This document shows, piece by piece, positions 1 through 7,735 of a stretch of DNA of 37,703 nt. The stretch comes from Ruegeria atlantica (GTDB taxonomy: Bacteria > Pseudomonadota > Alphaproteobacteria > Rhodobacterales > Rhodobacteraceae): the NCBI GenBank assembly GCA_013032095.1, contig WQBJ01000035.1, positions 1 to 37,703 on the forward strand, written 5' to 3'. A program made the position numbers and the translations under genes. Below the pieces are notes generated by a model. That model made no database searches, was not told the DNA's origin, and worked only from the letters and a program-made list of their open reading frames with translations. Numbering within the stretch: the first letter of the stretch is position 1; each line of letters starts with the position of its first letter.

Positions 1-234
1 CATCGAAGCCTTCAGAACCTCCGATTGAAGCGTCGCGATCATTCATGCCGGATAACAATATCATTGAACAAAGGCCTTAGGTTCATTGGACGCCGGATCA
101 GGTTGATGTTGGGGTTCAAGTTGTTCGATTCAGCGTCTGCTTTCGCTGGTATCGAGTTGGTCAACATGATCCGCAAAGGTCAATTCACGCCCGGACTCTG
201 TCCATTTCTACAGTTCGCAGAACTGGCGGCCTAA
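1..234 (+). pseudogene. IS6-family transposase, C-terminal remnant
   Basis: The reading frame from about 70 to 231 encodes RFIGRRIRLMLGFK followed by GIELVNMIRKGQ and ends ELAA. This matches the usual C-terminus of IS6-type DDE transposases (RRxRPMLGFK...GIELVHMxRKGQ...). The preceding conserved stretch (PDNNIIEQ) lies in a different frame at about 37-66, so a frameshift separates the two parts, and the 5' part lies outside the window. It is a dead fragment. A second IS6-type element starts at the far end of the window. Confidence 0.7.
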
Positions 235-354
235 CCCATCGGCACAAAAGCAGGTTTCCGAACAACCGCAAACTTTGCAACGGAACCCGAGTGATGTACC
301 CACCCGTCATTGGTGGCGTGTCCTCAATCTGGAGTTCGCATCTTGAAGCTACTT
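235..354. other. Short intergenic stretch, nothing recognised
   Basis: This lies between the IS6 remnant and the end of the PIN gene. I see no gene, strong hairpin or repeat here. Confidence 0.4.
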
Positions 355-933
355 CTACAAGAACTCGATGTGAGCTCGTGCGACTGCGGCCAGCTTCGGA
401 AGGCCATTTGCCGTCAGGTCCACGAGAAACTCCGACCTGGAAAATGGAGGGTTCCCATATCGTTCCCGCACTGACCGCAGCGCCAGACAGGCGCGCGGCT
501 GAAAGAGCTCAAAGGTCTGCACAAGAAAATCATCTGCGCTTAGAGTTTCGATATCAAACTCATCCAAATACTCGCTGGGAAAGTCCTTGTGATTCTCGGT
601 CACGATAGCCTGAGCCGAGCATTTGATAGCGGCAGCCAATACATGTCGATCGTCGGGATCGGGAAGCTCAAGACCTTCAATTAACGGTCTGTAGCCGGTC
701 ACAAACGCTTCTTCGAAGTGAGTTTCGATGGCCAGCTTTTGTGAAAGCACACTCTTTTCCAGATCAGGTTTGTTCTGGATGAGGTTGCGCGTCCACTCGT
801 CCACAATGTCTTCAGTCAGGCGAGCCCTACAGAGCCCCTCTGCTGCAAATGTCAGGAGGATGTCCCGGATGCGAAACGGGTACAAGACGCAAGCATCCAG
901 GACTACGACGAATGGGTTGGCAACATAGCTCAA
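355..933 (-). CDS. PIN-domain toxin (putative ribonuclease)
   Basis: This 192-residue protein has the acidic pattern of a PIN-domain nuclease: an N-terminal LDACVLYP (Asp near residue 13), a mid-protein PDPDDRHVLAAA block and TENHKDFP. PIN toxins of type II toxin-antitoxin systems use such a cluster to bind Mg2+/Mn2+ and cut RNA. The gene overlaps the end of the upstream helix-turn-helix gene by four bases (ATGA), which is typical of translationally coupled antitoxin-toxin pairs. It is longer than classic VapC (about 130 residues), with a C-terminal extension of about 60 residues after the nuclease core. RNase activity and target are inferred from the family only. Confidence 0.85.
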   Translation of the reverse strand: MSYVANPFVVVLDACVLYPFRIRDILLTFAAEGLCRARLTEDIVDEWTRNLIQNKPDLEKSVLSQKLAIETHFEEAFVTGYRPLIEGLELPDPDDRHVLAAAIKCSAQAIVTENHKDFPSEYLDEFDIETLSADDFLVQTFELFQPRACLALRSVRERYGNPPFSRSEFLVDLTANGLPKLAAVARAHIEFL

Positions 934-1394
934 ACGGAATCATACTCCTGCCCCAAACGCGCCAGCTCACTCAGGGCTTTTTCCTGTTCAGCCTTTTTGG
1001 TGTCGCGATATTTAAGCAGTGCTTGTAGTGGAACCCTTCGATGAGAGCCTACCATTTCAAACTTGATTTTCCCCAATTTAAGGAGTTTTGTCAGGTAGGG
1101 GCGGGAGACATTCAGCATGTCGGCCGCTTCCTGCGTCGTAAGCATGGCACCCACGGGAACGAGAGTAACCATGTTCCCCGCGCTGACATGCCCCAGAAGT
1201 TCGATTACAAGCTCTCCGATAGCCGGTGCAATCTTGACATGCTGACCGTTTTCACCAGGCACTACAAGACCACCATCCCGCTCCATCGCGATCGCGATCG
1301 CTGTGGCGGCATGTGCTGCACTATCAATTTCTTCAGCAGTTGGAAGACGACTTTTGAGTCCTTCCAGCGCCAGAATATCAGGTTTATCCATCAT
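930..1394 (-). CDS. HTH (excisionase/MerR-like) antitoxin of the PIN toxin
   Basis: A 154-residue protein with an excisionase-type winged-helix motif at about residues 85-125 (TTQEAADMLNVSRPYLTKLL, then GSHRRVPLQALLKY). The start at 1394 is preferred because GGAGG lies eight bases upstream; a TTG at 1418 would have no such site. In this architecture the DNA-binding protein is usually the antitoxin and autorepressor, and the PIN protein downstream is the toxin. The two genes overlap by ATGA. Direct repeats at 1450-1478 just upstream are a plausible operator. The C-terminus is charged (KKAEQEKALSELARLGQE) and may wrap the toxin; that is inference. Confidence 0.8.
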   Translation of the reverse strand: MMDKPDILALEGLKSRLPTAEEIDSAAHAATAIAIAMERDGGLVVPGENGQHVKIAPAIGELVIELLGHVSAGNMVTLVPVGAMLTTQEAADMLNVSRPYLTKLLKLGKIKFEMVGSHRRVPLQALLKYRDTKKAEQEKALSELARLGQEYDSV

Positions 1395-1449
1395 TGGTTT
1401 TTCCTCCGGGTATCCCAATATTTGTGGATAATGGCTACAAAAGACAAGT

Positions 1450-1478
1450 GAAATAAGTGTTATAATCGAAATAAGTGT
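1450..1478 (-). promoter_or_regulatory. Direct-repeat operator candidate of the PIN toxin-antitoxin operon
   Basis: GAAATAAGTGT occurs twice, at 1450-1460 and 1468-1478, with an 18-bp period, about 60-85 bp upstream of the antitoxin start. Position and repetition suggest a binding site for the helix-turn-helix antitoxin. No binding data are available. Confidence 0.45.
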
Positions 1479-2140
1479 AACTGCGTAACTTTAGCGCCGG
1501 ATCGAAGCCGCAAGAACCATCAAGACCCGCCACATCGCTAACATGGAGCCTAGTGTTCAGCGCGAGGTCGCCCTTGTCCATGATGTAGGTTCTGGCTTGA
1601 TTGTATAAACTCTAATATCTCAGCGGCTGGCGTGTCTCAAACAGATCAATGCGACAGTCCCGGACCGCGTGCGGTTGGGGATAGGAGCCACGGTTAAGCT
1701 CTCGCCAGATCGTAGGCCCGGAAGACCGAGTAGTAGAGCTCCGTTGCGGTAGGTTAGGAAAACCGCGCGAGGCCCGGTCCGGGCATATCCGCGGTATCCC
1801 CCAGATCCCGCGCAGTACCAGCATGGTCCACGGCGAGAAACCACGGCCCGTGCGCCCCGCCGCAGCCGGGCCGATTTGGCTGCAGCGCGAGCTAACAAAA
1901 TAGTAGTCAGGCAAGATCATCATTAAGGAGTTGGACTTTCAGGCGGAGGCAGAGATTGAGAGAGTAATGTCAGATCAGAATTTTAAACCTAGTTTGCTGC
2001 TTGATATCGAGTTTATTCGACCATTGCTGAAGCAAATTCACAACGGAACCGCGCCATCACGGGTAGGCATTCAGAATTCAAAAAAGAAGCCAGGGCTGAT
2101 TGAGTTCGCGAAAGGCTCAAATAAGAAGGGGCCAATTGAG
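1479..2140. other. Intergenic region with a GC-rich island, no convincing gene
   Basis: Bases 1620-1905 are clearly more GC-rich than the AT-rich sequence on either side. Short open frames on the minus strand here give low-complexity Arg/Gly/Ala-rich peptides with no recognisable domain. A TTG-started plus-strand frame (1931-2272, 113 residues) is lysine-rich, matches nothing I know and runs into the tmm gene, so I do not call it. The region may be debris from an insertion. Confidence 0.35.
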
Positions 2141-2162
2141 TGTCGGCCCAAGGGGGCCGACA
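2141..2162 (-). terminator. Hairpin downstream of tmm
   Basis: TGTCGGCCC (2141-2149) and GGGCCGACA (2154-2162) form a perfect nine-base stem with a four-base loop, 28 bases past the tmm stop codon. There is no T-run on the tmm side, so intrinsic termination is uncertain; the stem may work with Rho or protect the mRNA 3' end. Confidence 0.4.
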
Positions 2163-2189
2163 TTGAGTGTTTGTGCGAAAACCTAGACC

Positions 2190-3539
2190 TTAATTACGCA
2201 GATAAGCGGACATGCTATCATCCAGCGCGTCTTTCCAGGGCGTGTGGTGGATCGGGGCGACCGTTCCCGTGATCACAGATTTATAGCTGTTGTTACGGAA
2301 GCTCATGATGTCTTCCATTTTGTGCTTCTTCCACTCATAGAACGCTTCGCAGGCGCCATCGATGTCGAAGCTGGGATAGTCGGTTTCAGCCACCAATTCC
2401 TTGACATAATCTGCCTGATACCGAATGGCATATTTTACATCATCGCTGGCTTCTTCGCGCTCTTCACGCTCGTTCACATCAGCCAGCATTGCGTCCTTGG
2501 ACTGTGGCAGGTCGATCTTGCCCATAATCGTATCCCGCACCCACCAGGCCTGAGCGTCGAACATATTGAACGTGAACCATTGGTCCTGCATGCCCAGGTA
2601 GAACAACTTGGTGTTATGCACCCAGACAACGCCCTTATACAAATCCGCTGTCGCCAAGCGGTTGGTGGTTTTCAGGCGCAGATCGTCCGGCAGGAAATTG
2701 AAGAAATGCTTGTACCCTGTGCACAGGATGATCGCGTCCACTTCTTTCTTCGAGCCGTCCGAGAAATGTGCCGTGTTTCCGGCGACCTTAACCAGCGCGG
2801 GTTTCTCTTCCCAGTTGTCAGGCCATTTGAAACCCATTGGCGCCGTGCGATAACATGAGGTGATCGATTTCGCGCCGTATTTCCAGCATTGCGAACCGAT
2901 ATCCTCGGCGGAATAGGACGAACCCATAACCAGAATGTCCTTGCCTGCGAATTCGCGCGCATCCCGGAAGTCATGTGCGTGCAGCAGCCGCCCGTTGAAG
3001 GTCTCGAATCCTTCGTAATGGGGGACATTCGGGGTTGAGAAATGGCCCGAGGCGCAGATCACGTTGTCGAATTCCTCGGAGTAGATATAGTCTTTGCTGT
3101 GATCGTGAACCGTTACGGTGAATTTGCCGGTGTCATTGTCGTAGGACACCCAACGCACCACGGAATCGAAGCGAATCCAATCGCGAACATTGGCCTTGTT
3201 TACGCGCCCTTCGATATAGTCAAACAAAACGGCGCGTGGCGGGTATGAGGCGATCTGTTTCCCGAAATGCTCTTCAAAGGAATAATCGGCGAACTCCAGC
3301 CCCTCCTTTGGTCCGTTGGACCACAGGTAACGGTACATTGAACAATGCACGGGTTCCCCGTTTTCGTCCAGCCCGGTGCGCCAGGTATAGTTCCACAGGC
3401 CGCCCCAATTGTCCTGTTTTTCGAAGCAGACGATCTCGGGGATGTCCTCGCCTTTGGCGGCGGCGGACTGGAAAGCTCGCAATTGCGCCAGTCCGGATGG
3501 ACCGGCACCGATGACGGCGACGCGTTTCTGGCTCATCAT
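2190..3539 (-). CDS. tmm: Trimethylamine monooxygenase (flavin-containing monooxygenase)
   Basis: Tmm oxidises trimethylamine to trimethylamine N-oxide using FAD, NADPH and O2 in the cytoplasm. The 449-residue length is that of bacterial Tmm. Visible motifs are the FAD-binding GAGPSG (residues about 11-16), the FMO identifying motif FNGRLLHAHDF (about 180-190), the NADPH-binding GSSYSAED (about 206-213) and the distal LCTGY (about 272-276). The start follows a GGGAG ribosome-binding site. It is transcribed divergently from the binding-protein gene and lies some 4 kb from tdm, which encodes the next enzyme. Assignment rests on close resemblance to roseobacter Tmm as I know it; related FMOs can act on other amines, so the substrate is a strong inference rather than proven. 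Confidence 0.9.
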   Translation of the reverse strand: MMSQKRVAVIGAGPSGLAQLRAFQSAAAKGEDIPEIVCFEKQDNWGGLWNYTWRTGLDENGEPVHCSMYRYLWSNGPKEGLEFADYSFEEHFGKQIASYPPRAVLFDYIEGRVNKANVRDWIRFDSVVRWVSYDNDTGKFTVTVHDHSKDYIYSEEFDNVICASGHFSTPNVPHYEGFETFNGRLLHAHDFRDAREFAGKDILVMGSSYSAEDIGSQCWKYGAKSITSCYRTAPMGFKWPDNWEEKPALVKVAGNTAHFSDGSKKEVDAIILCTGYKHFFNFLPDDLRLKTTNRLATADLYKGVVWVHNTKLFYLGMQDQWFTFNMFDAQAWWVRDTIMGKIDLPQSKDAMLADVNEREEREEASDDVKYAIRYQADYVKELVAETDYPSFDIDGACEAFYEWKKHKMEDIMSFRNNSYKSVITGTVAPIHHTPWKDALDDSMSAYLRN

Positions 3540-3550
3540 GTTCTCCCGTA

Positions 3551-3609
3551 TTGGTTCGACTAAATGGTTCTATTGGTCTAAACCAAAGCTGGATTATATT
3601 GGACCAAAA
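3551..3609. promoter_or_regulatory. TTGG/CCAA-rich operator candidate between tmm and the binding-protein gene
   Basis: The AT-rich divergent intergenic region holds the inverted repeat TTGGTCTAAACCAA (3573-3586), the shorter TTGGACCAA (3599-3607) and TGGTTC half-sites at 3552 and 3565. FadR-subfamily GntR repressors bind TGGT-N-ACCA type palindromes, and a FadR-type gene lies close by. The motif TAGACCAAT (minus strand of the first palindrome) recurs at about 7487-7495 upstream of the Amt-like gene. Confidence 0.4.
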
Positions 3610-3762
3610 TGTCAATATTTTTATTTTAAGGAAACAATTTTTATTACGGGACGGGGAAGTCTTTTGACTTTGGGGGTTAAGGTGATACCAATCGCTATGC
3701 TTTCCAATAGTTTTGCACATCGCATGGCCGTTACCTCTCTTTTCCCGCGGGATAGAGTCGGC

Positions 3763-5052
3763 ATGCCGGAACCAGTCAAAATTGGTTTTTTGGCCCCTTT
3801 GACCGGCCCGGTGAGCTCGTGGGGATTGCCGGGATTGAATGGTTGCCGTCTTTGGGAGGACTGGCTGAACAATGCGGGCGGAATGCTGATCGGCAACCGG
3901 AGGTACCCTGTCAGAATCATTCCCTACGACTGCGGATACGATCCCGATCGGGCCATGGATGGCGGCAGATACCTGGTGCAGTCTGAAAAAGTGCACTTCC
4001 TGATGATGCTGGGTGGCGATACCTTTACGCCGCTGCGCGGCTTCCTGGCCGAAAACAAAGTGCTTACGTCCACGCTGTTGCCCAGTGACCTGTCCCCGGA
4101 TACGCGTTATCTGATTGCCCCGTCCGAGGTGCATCCGGTCTACAACGTCACGGGTGTGGACTGGCTGGCTCGTAACAGGCCGGCGCTAAAATCCGTCGCC
4201 CTGTGCAGTCAGAAAGACGCTTTGGGCCTGCCCTCTATCGCAACTTATCGCGCCGCGTTCGAGGCGGCCCGCATCCCGGTGGTCAAGGACATAGAATACG
4301 ATCCGGAAGAAACCGATGTGCCAGCCATCGTTCAGCCCATGCTGGATGCTGAACCGGACATCGTCTGCTGGTGCACCAGCTATACGCCGTTGGTCCATGC
4401 TATGACCGAATATGCTTACCAGCAGGGGTTTTCTGGTCAGATTCTGTCTTGTACGCTGGACAACTATCAACGCCTTGTGGATAGGACCTCTGTCGAATTC
4501 ATGGAGGGAACCGTTTTTCAGTTCCCCGATTTCGACGATCCGAAATTATCCAAGAAGGCGTTTTTCTTCAACCGTCCCAGCACCTTCTTTAACGAATACA
4601 ATGCCCGCTATCCCGGCACGTGGAGCGCGGTCAGCTGGGAATACGTCTCCATCCTGGACATTTGGCACGCGGCGGTCGAACGTGTCGGTTCGGTCAATTC
4701 GGCTTCGGTTTTGGCGACGATGAAACAGATGGGCCCTGTCACGCATGCGTTCGGTCCTGCACGGTGGTGGGGAGAGACGATCTTTGGCATCAACAACGCG
4801 CTGATCGGCGATTGGCCCGTTGTTACGCTGCGCGAGGGCCGGGCCAAGATCGCAGAATTCGTTTCGGTACCCGCCTGGCTTGATACCCATCAGGAGGTGT
4901 TGCGGGAACACATGAAGCGGGTCGGTCAGCTTTGGCAGCAGAGAATCGAGAGCGGCACCGCCAGAGCCGGGCTGGCCGCACGAGTCGTTGCGGACCCGCT
5001 CAACCCTCGTGCAGAAACAGCTTCTGTTCCTCCACCAGATGAAGTTTCGTAA
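3763..5052 (+). CDS. Branched-chain/amide-type substrate-binding protein without a clear signal peptide
   Basis: A 429-residue protein of the type I periplasmic-binding fold (Peripla_BP_6: LivK, UrtA, AmiC). It starts with VKIGFLAPLTGPVSSWG and GLNGCRLWEDWLNNAGG, the typical first strand and helix, and keeps the family pattern through WEYVSILDIWHAAVERVG. No ABC permease or ATPase genes are adjacent. None of the likely starts (3697, 3724, 3763) gives a classic signal peptide, although a far-upstream non-ATG start would add a weakly hydrophobic stretch. It may therefore be a cytoplasmic ligand sensor like AmiC rather than a transporter subunit. It is divergent from tmm and its 3' end overlaps the convergent GntR gene by 53 bases. 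The ligand is unknown; a methylated amine or amide is a context-based guess. Confidence 0.7.
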   Translation: MPEPVKIGFLAPLTGPVSSWGLPGLNGCRLWEDWLNNAGGMLIGNRRYPVRIIPYDCGYDPDRAMDGGRYLVQSEKVHFLMMLGGDTFTPLRGFLAENKVLTSTLLPSDLSPDTRYLIAPSEVHPVYNVTGVDWLARNRPALKSVALCSQKDALGLPSIATYRAAFEAARIPVVKDIEYDPEETDVPAIVQPMLDAEPDIVCWCTSYTPLVHAMTEYAYQQGFSGQILSCTLDNYQRLVDRTSVEFMEGTVFQFPDFDDPKLSKKAFFFNRPSTFFNEYNARYPGTWSAVSWEYVSILDIWHAAVERVGSVNSASVLATMKQMGPVTHAFGPARWWGETIFGINNALIGDWPVVTLREGRAKIAEFVSVPAWLDTHQEVLREHMKRVGQLWQQRIESGTARAGLAARVVADPLNPRAETASVPPPDEVS

Positions 5053-5719
5053 CTTCGACGGCGGCTTCGACGTCACGGGTGGCGATGGCGTTGAACAGTG
5101 AATTGAAACGGGCCTGGTAATCCTGAATTCGATCGGGTGTCAGATGCTTACGCAGCAGCGTCGTGCGAAAGCTTTGACGGCAGACCTCGATCGTCAGTTC
5201 ATAGCAGGATTCCAGCAGCGGGTTGCGCGTGGCCTGCGCAATTCGGCGATAGAATTCTTCTTCGCAGTGAATGAACTCGTTGATATCGGTCCGTATGGTC
5301 TCCATCTGCGCGACGGTCCGCGCCAGCATTTCGAGTTCGCGCGGCGTCATGTTCATGACGGCAAGGCGCGTCATTTCCGGTTCAATTATCGAGCGAACGA
5401 CCAGATGATCCAGCGGGCTGGTCCGCTCACCGATCGAACCGGGTGCGGGTGGTTCCGATCGGTTGGACTTGAATATAACGAAACTGCCACTGCCCTGACG
5501 TCTGCGAATGACCTTGCGCGTCTCCAGAACATCCAAAGCTTCGCGCACGGTATTCCGCGACACGCCCAACTCTGCCGCCAGGGCCCTTTCGCTGGGCAAC
5601 CTTGAATCCGGGGGATATTCTCCTGTTCGTATTCGGGCAAACAGAGTATCGAACACGACACGAACGGTTTCACCAATCGACTGTTCGATTGACGGGTTCA
5701 CGTTTTGCAACTGGGTCAT
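5000..5719 (-). CDS. GntR-family (FadR subfamily) transcriptional regulator
   Basis: This 239-residue protein has an N-terminal winged helix (about residues 20-85: RLPSERALAAELGVSRNTVR, then RRRQGSGSFV) and a C-terminal all-helical FCD ligand-binding domain (about 110-235) with the family's metal-binding type residues (ExEFYRRIA, and a late His in KLHLVEEQ). FadR-type regulators usually bind a small acid or related metabolite and repress nearby catabolic genes. The start at 5719 gives the normal family length; upstream in-frame sequence would cover the amt terminator. It is separated from the Amt-like gene by an intrinsic terminator, so it has its own promoter. Targets are probably tmm, amt or tdm; this is inferred from location. 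Confidence 0.88.
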   Translation of the reverse strand: MTQLQNVNPSIEQSIGETVRVVFDTLFARIRTGEYPPDSRLPSERALAAELGVSRNTVREALDVLETRKVIRRRQGSGSFVIFKSNRSEPPAPGSIGERTSPLDHLVVRSIIEPEMTRLAVMNMTPRELEMLARTVAQMETIRTDINEFIHCEEEFYRRIAQATRNPLLESCYELTIEVCRQSFRTTLLRKHLTPDRIQDYQARFNSLFNAIATRDVEAAVEVTKLHLVEEQKLFLHEG

Positions 5720-5804
5720 ACAGTGTCTCTTTCCGGGAAACGATCCCGATTTTCCACCACCATAGAGCAGTGCCGCGACCAACAGCAAGTATGAGCAGCC
5801 AATC

Positions 5805-5831
5805 AAAAAGGCCCCGGCGTCTGCCGGGGCC
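5805..5831 (-). terminator. Intrinsic terminator of the Amt-like gene
   Basis: On the minus strand GGCCCCGGC-AGAC-GCCGGGGCC is followed directly by TTTTTGATT, about 20 bases after the amt stop. The stem is nine perfect GC-rich pairs with a tetraloop, a textbook Rho-independent terminator. Confidence 0.88.
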
Positions 5832-5850
5832 TGTGGTTGAATAGGTGTTA

Positions 5851-7227
5851 TCAGGCGCGTTGCACGCTGCTGTCCGCAGGGGTATGCACATCCGGCTCGA
5901 TCTCCCATAGGATCTTGTCCAGCCCTTCGATCTGATCATCCTCGGACACCCGCAGCCCGGTGGTCCTTTCCAATACAAAGCCCATAACCATCCCGGTTAC
6001 GGCACCTACCCCGACACAGACGACGGCACCGATCAGCTGCATGAACAGGGAAATCTCTCCATGCTGAAAGGCATATGGTCCCTCTTCGATGCCAAAGTAT
6101 CCACCGCGGGGCGTTCCAGCGTGAAGCAACCCGACTATGATCATCCCGAAGGTGCCGCAGCCCAGAAACAGCGGGAACAGCTTATGTTCGTCAATGCCGC
6201 GCTTGAGCGTGAATTCATACACCGCAAAAGCGACCAAGGGTGCAACCAAACCCAGAAGAAAGGCCTGCCATGGCAGGTACACGTCGAAACCCGAAGCACC
6301 CGCGACATAGCCTGCAAGCGGTCCAAGCAAGGTATAGGCGTAGTTGCCGGACTTGTAGGACAACAGCATTCCGGTAATCGCGCCCCCGGCCCAAACCAGA
6401 GCATAGTTGTTGATGGCAATTCCGACGCTTGTGTCGGCCATGGTGACGCTGACGGCCAGCGCTTCTGGATCAAAGAAGAATAGGCAGGACAGGATCACCA
6501 TCGGCAGGCCTGCGAAGATCAAAAGCAAGCCCGGTGCGGCCAGGCCGATACTCGGCGCAAGATAGGCGGAAACGCGCGGGTGCGGCTCCATCATGCCCGG
6601 ACGCGCACCCAGTTTCGGGGTCAGCACCATTGCGACGCCGGCGGGGAACAAATACACGAACCCGACGCCGAAAAAGTCGTGGAACCCGGCATTTGTCAAC
6701 GGCCCGACGGATCCCCAGGTGGCCCAGCTTAGCCCTGACGACACCACCGCCATGACAATGCAGAGAATGTAATAGGCCGACGCCTTCATCCGCTCAGACA
6801 CCGCGAAATGCAGCAGGATATTGATGATCCCGGCAAAGGTGGCAAGAAAAAAGATGAATATTTGAAAGGTGTTCAGGCCCGGAAAGACGGCAGGGTCCGT
6901 GTGCTGCGCCGTCGCGTTTGTCAATGCGCCCCCCAACCACCAATCCTTGATGGAATCCATCATGGTTGCGTCGACCATGATGTAATATTGTCCGGCCCAG
7001 AGGCCGAACCCAATCACGAAATAAGTCGCGAACCCCAAAAAGAAGCCCATGGTCTTTTCGATTGTCGAGTTGAACAGGTTCTTGCGTCGTGCGGTTCCGG
7101 CATCGATCATCAAAAGTCCGACAACGACCAGAATGGCCCCCACCGTACCCGAAGCATATAAGATGTTCTGAACAAGTGAATTGAGCGAGACCTGTTCTGC
7201 ATATACAGCGGTCGTTTCAACTGACAT
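5851..7227 (-). CDS. Amt-family transporter lacking both conserved pore histidines
   Basis: This 458-residue membrane protein has about eleven hydrophobic segments and aligns with ammonium channels: the WGS...HDFFGVGFVYLFPAG block corresponds to E. coli AmtB WGG...LDFAGGTVVHINAA, and its tail GLRVSEDDQIEGLD matches AmtB GLRVPEEQEREGLD. The two pore histidines of AmtB (His168, His318) align here with Tyr192 and Phe354, so the twin-His relay is absent. The start at 7227 follows GAGGAAGTA. A strong terminator follows the gene. It sits between tmm and tdm, so it may carry ammonium or a methylated amine such as TMA or TMAO. Substrate is inference; no GlnK gene is adjacent. Confidence 0.82.
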   Translation of the reverse strand: MSVETTAVYAEQVSLNSLVQNILYASGTVGAILVVVGLLMIDAGTARRKNLFNSTIEKTMGFFLGFATYFVIGFGLWAGQYYIMVDATMMDSIKDWWLGGALTNATAQHTDPAVFPGLNTFQIFIFFLATFAGIINILLHFAVSERMKASAYYILCIVMAVVSSGLSWATWGSVGPLTNAGFHDFFGVGFVYLFPAGVAMVLTPKLGARPGMMEPHPRVSAYLAPSIGLAAPGLLLIFAGLPMVILSCLFFFDPEALAVSVTMADTSVGIAINNYALVWAGGAITGMLLSYKSGNYAYTLLGPLAGYVAGASGFDVYLPWQAFLLGLVAPLVAFAVYEFTLKRGIDEHKLFPLFLGCGTFGMIIVGLLHAGTPRGGYFGIEEGPYAFQHGEISLFMQLIGAVVCVGVGAVTGMVMGFVLERTTGLRVSEDDQIEGLDKILWEIEPDVHTPADSSVQRA

Positions 7228-7735
7228 TTCTACTTCCTCTTGGTTGGTATCCCTGTTTTTCACCGGCCTTGTTGCCGCCGGTTGAAGTGATTGGCGCCAT
7301 GCGCAGACGCGTATCCAGGCCCACCTGGATAGTACCAATTCAGACCTATTTGTCGGCTGATTGGTTGAGTACGGATCATGCCGAAAAATTAGCATTTTAG
7401 AAAGAACTTTTTTAATCAACAGAAACTTTTTTTAATATCAGTTTGTGAATCTGTAGAATTACTGCTGATTTTGAAACCAAATAGACCAATTTCTGGACCT
7501 TCTGGTGGAAATGGCCTGAAAGGTAGATGTTGATCCCAGTGTTCAAACCACGCACGTCTGGTTGGTGCAGCGTGGAGTACTTTGCAGAGCATGCGTCGAT
7601 TGCGCTGTTTCGTGCACCAATCCCGCGCCAGAACGCGGATGAACTCAAGCCGTTACATCTACGAAGCAGGTGATCGGAGCGGCCGCGTTGCGGCCGTCCC
7701 GGTGTTGAACGGGTGCGCCCTCTCAATGCATGGGG
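7228..7735. promoter_or_regulatory. Intergenic region upstream of the Amt-like gene
   Basis: About 500 bases between the ends of the Amt-like and tdm genes. Bases 7380-7500 are AT-rich and probably hold the amt promoter; TAGACCAAT at about 7487 resembles the TTGG/CCAA sites near tmm. TTGGTGCA (7562-7569) and its exact inverse TGCACCAA (7613-7620) lie 43 bases apart. CGGCCGC-GTT-GCGGCCG (7680-7696) is a perfect seven-base hairpin just past the tdm stop, without a T-run. A 104-residue minus-strand frame here has no recognisable features and is not called. Confidence 0.4.

Noticed and set aside
1931..2272. 113-residue plus-strand frame starting at TTG
   Set aside because: It has no family resemblance, a non-ATG start, and runs 83 bases into tmm on the opposite strand. 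A GGAG just upstream leaves a small chance that it is real.
3274..4134. 286-residue minus-strand open frame spanning the tmm start and the binding-protein gene
   Set aside because: It overlaps two convincing genes in other frames and has no recognisable features.
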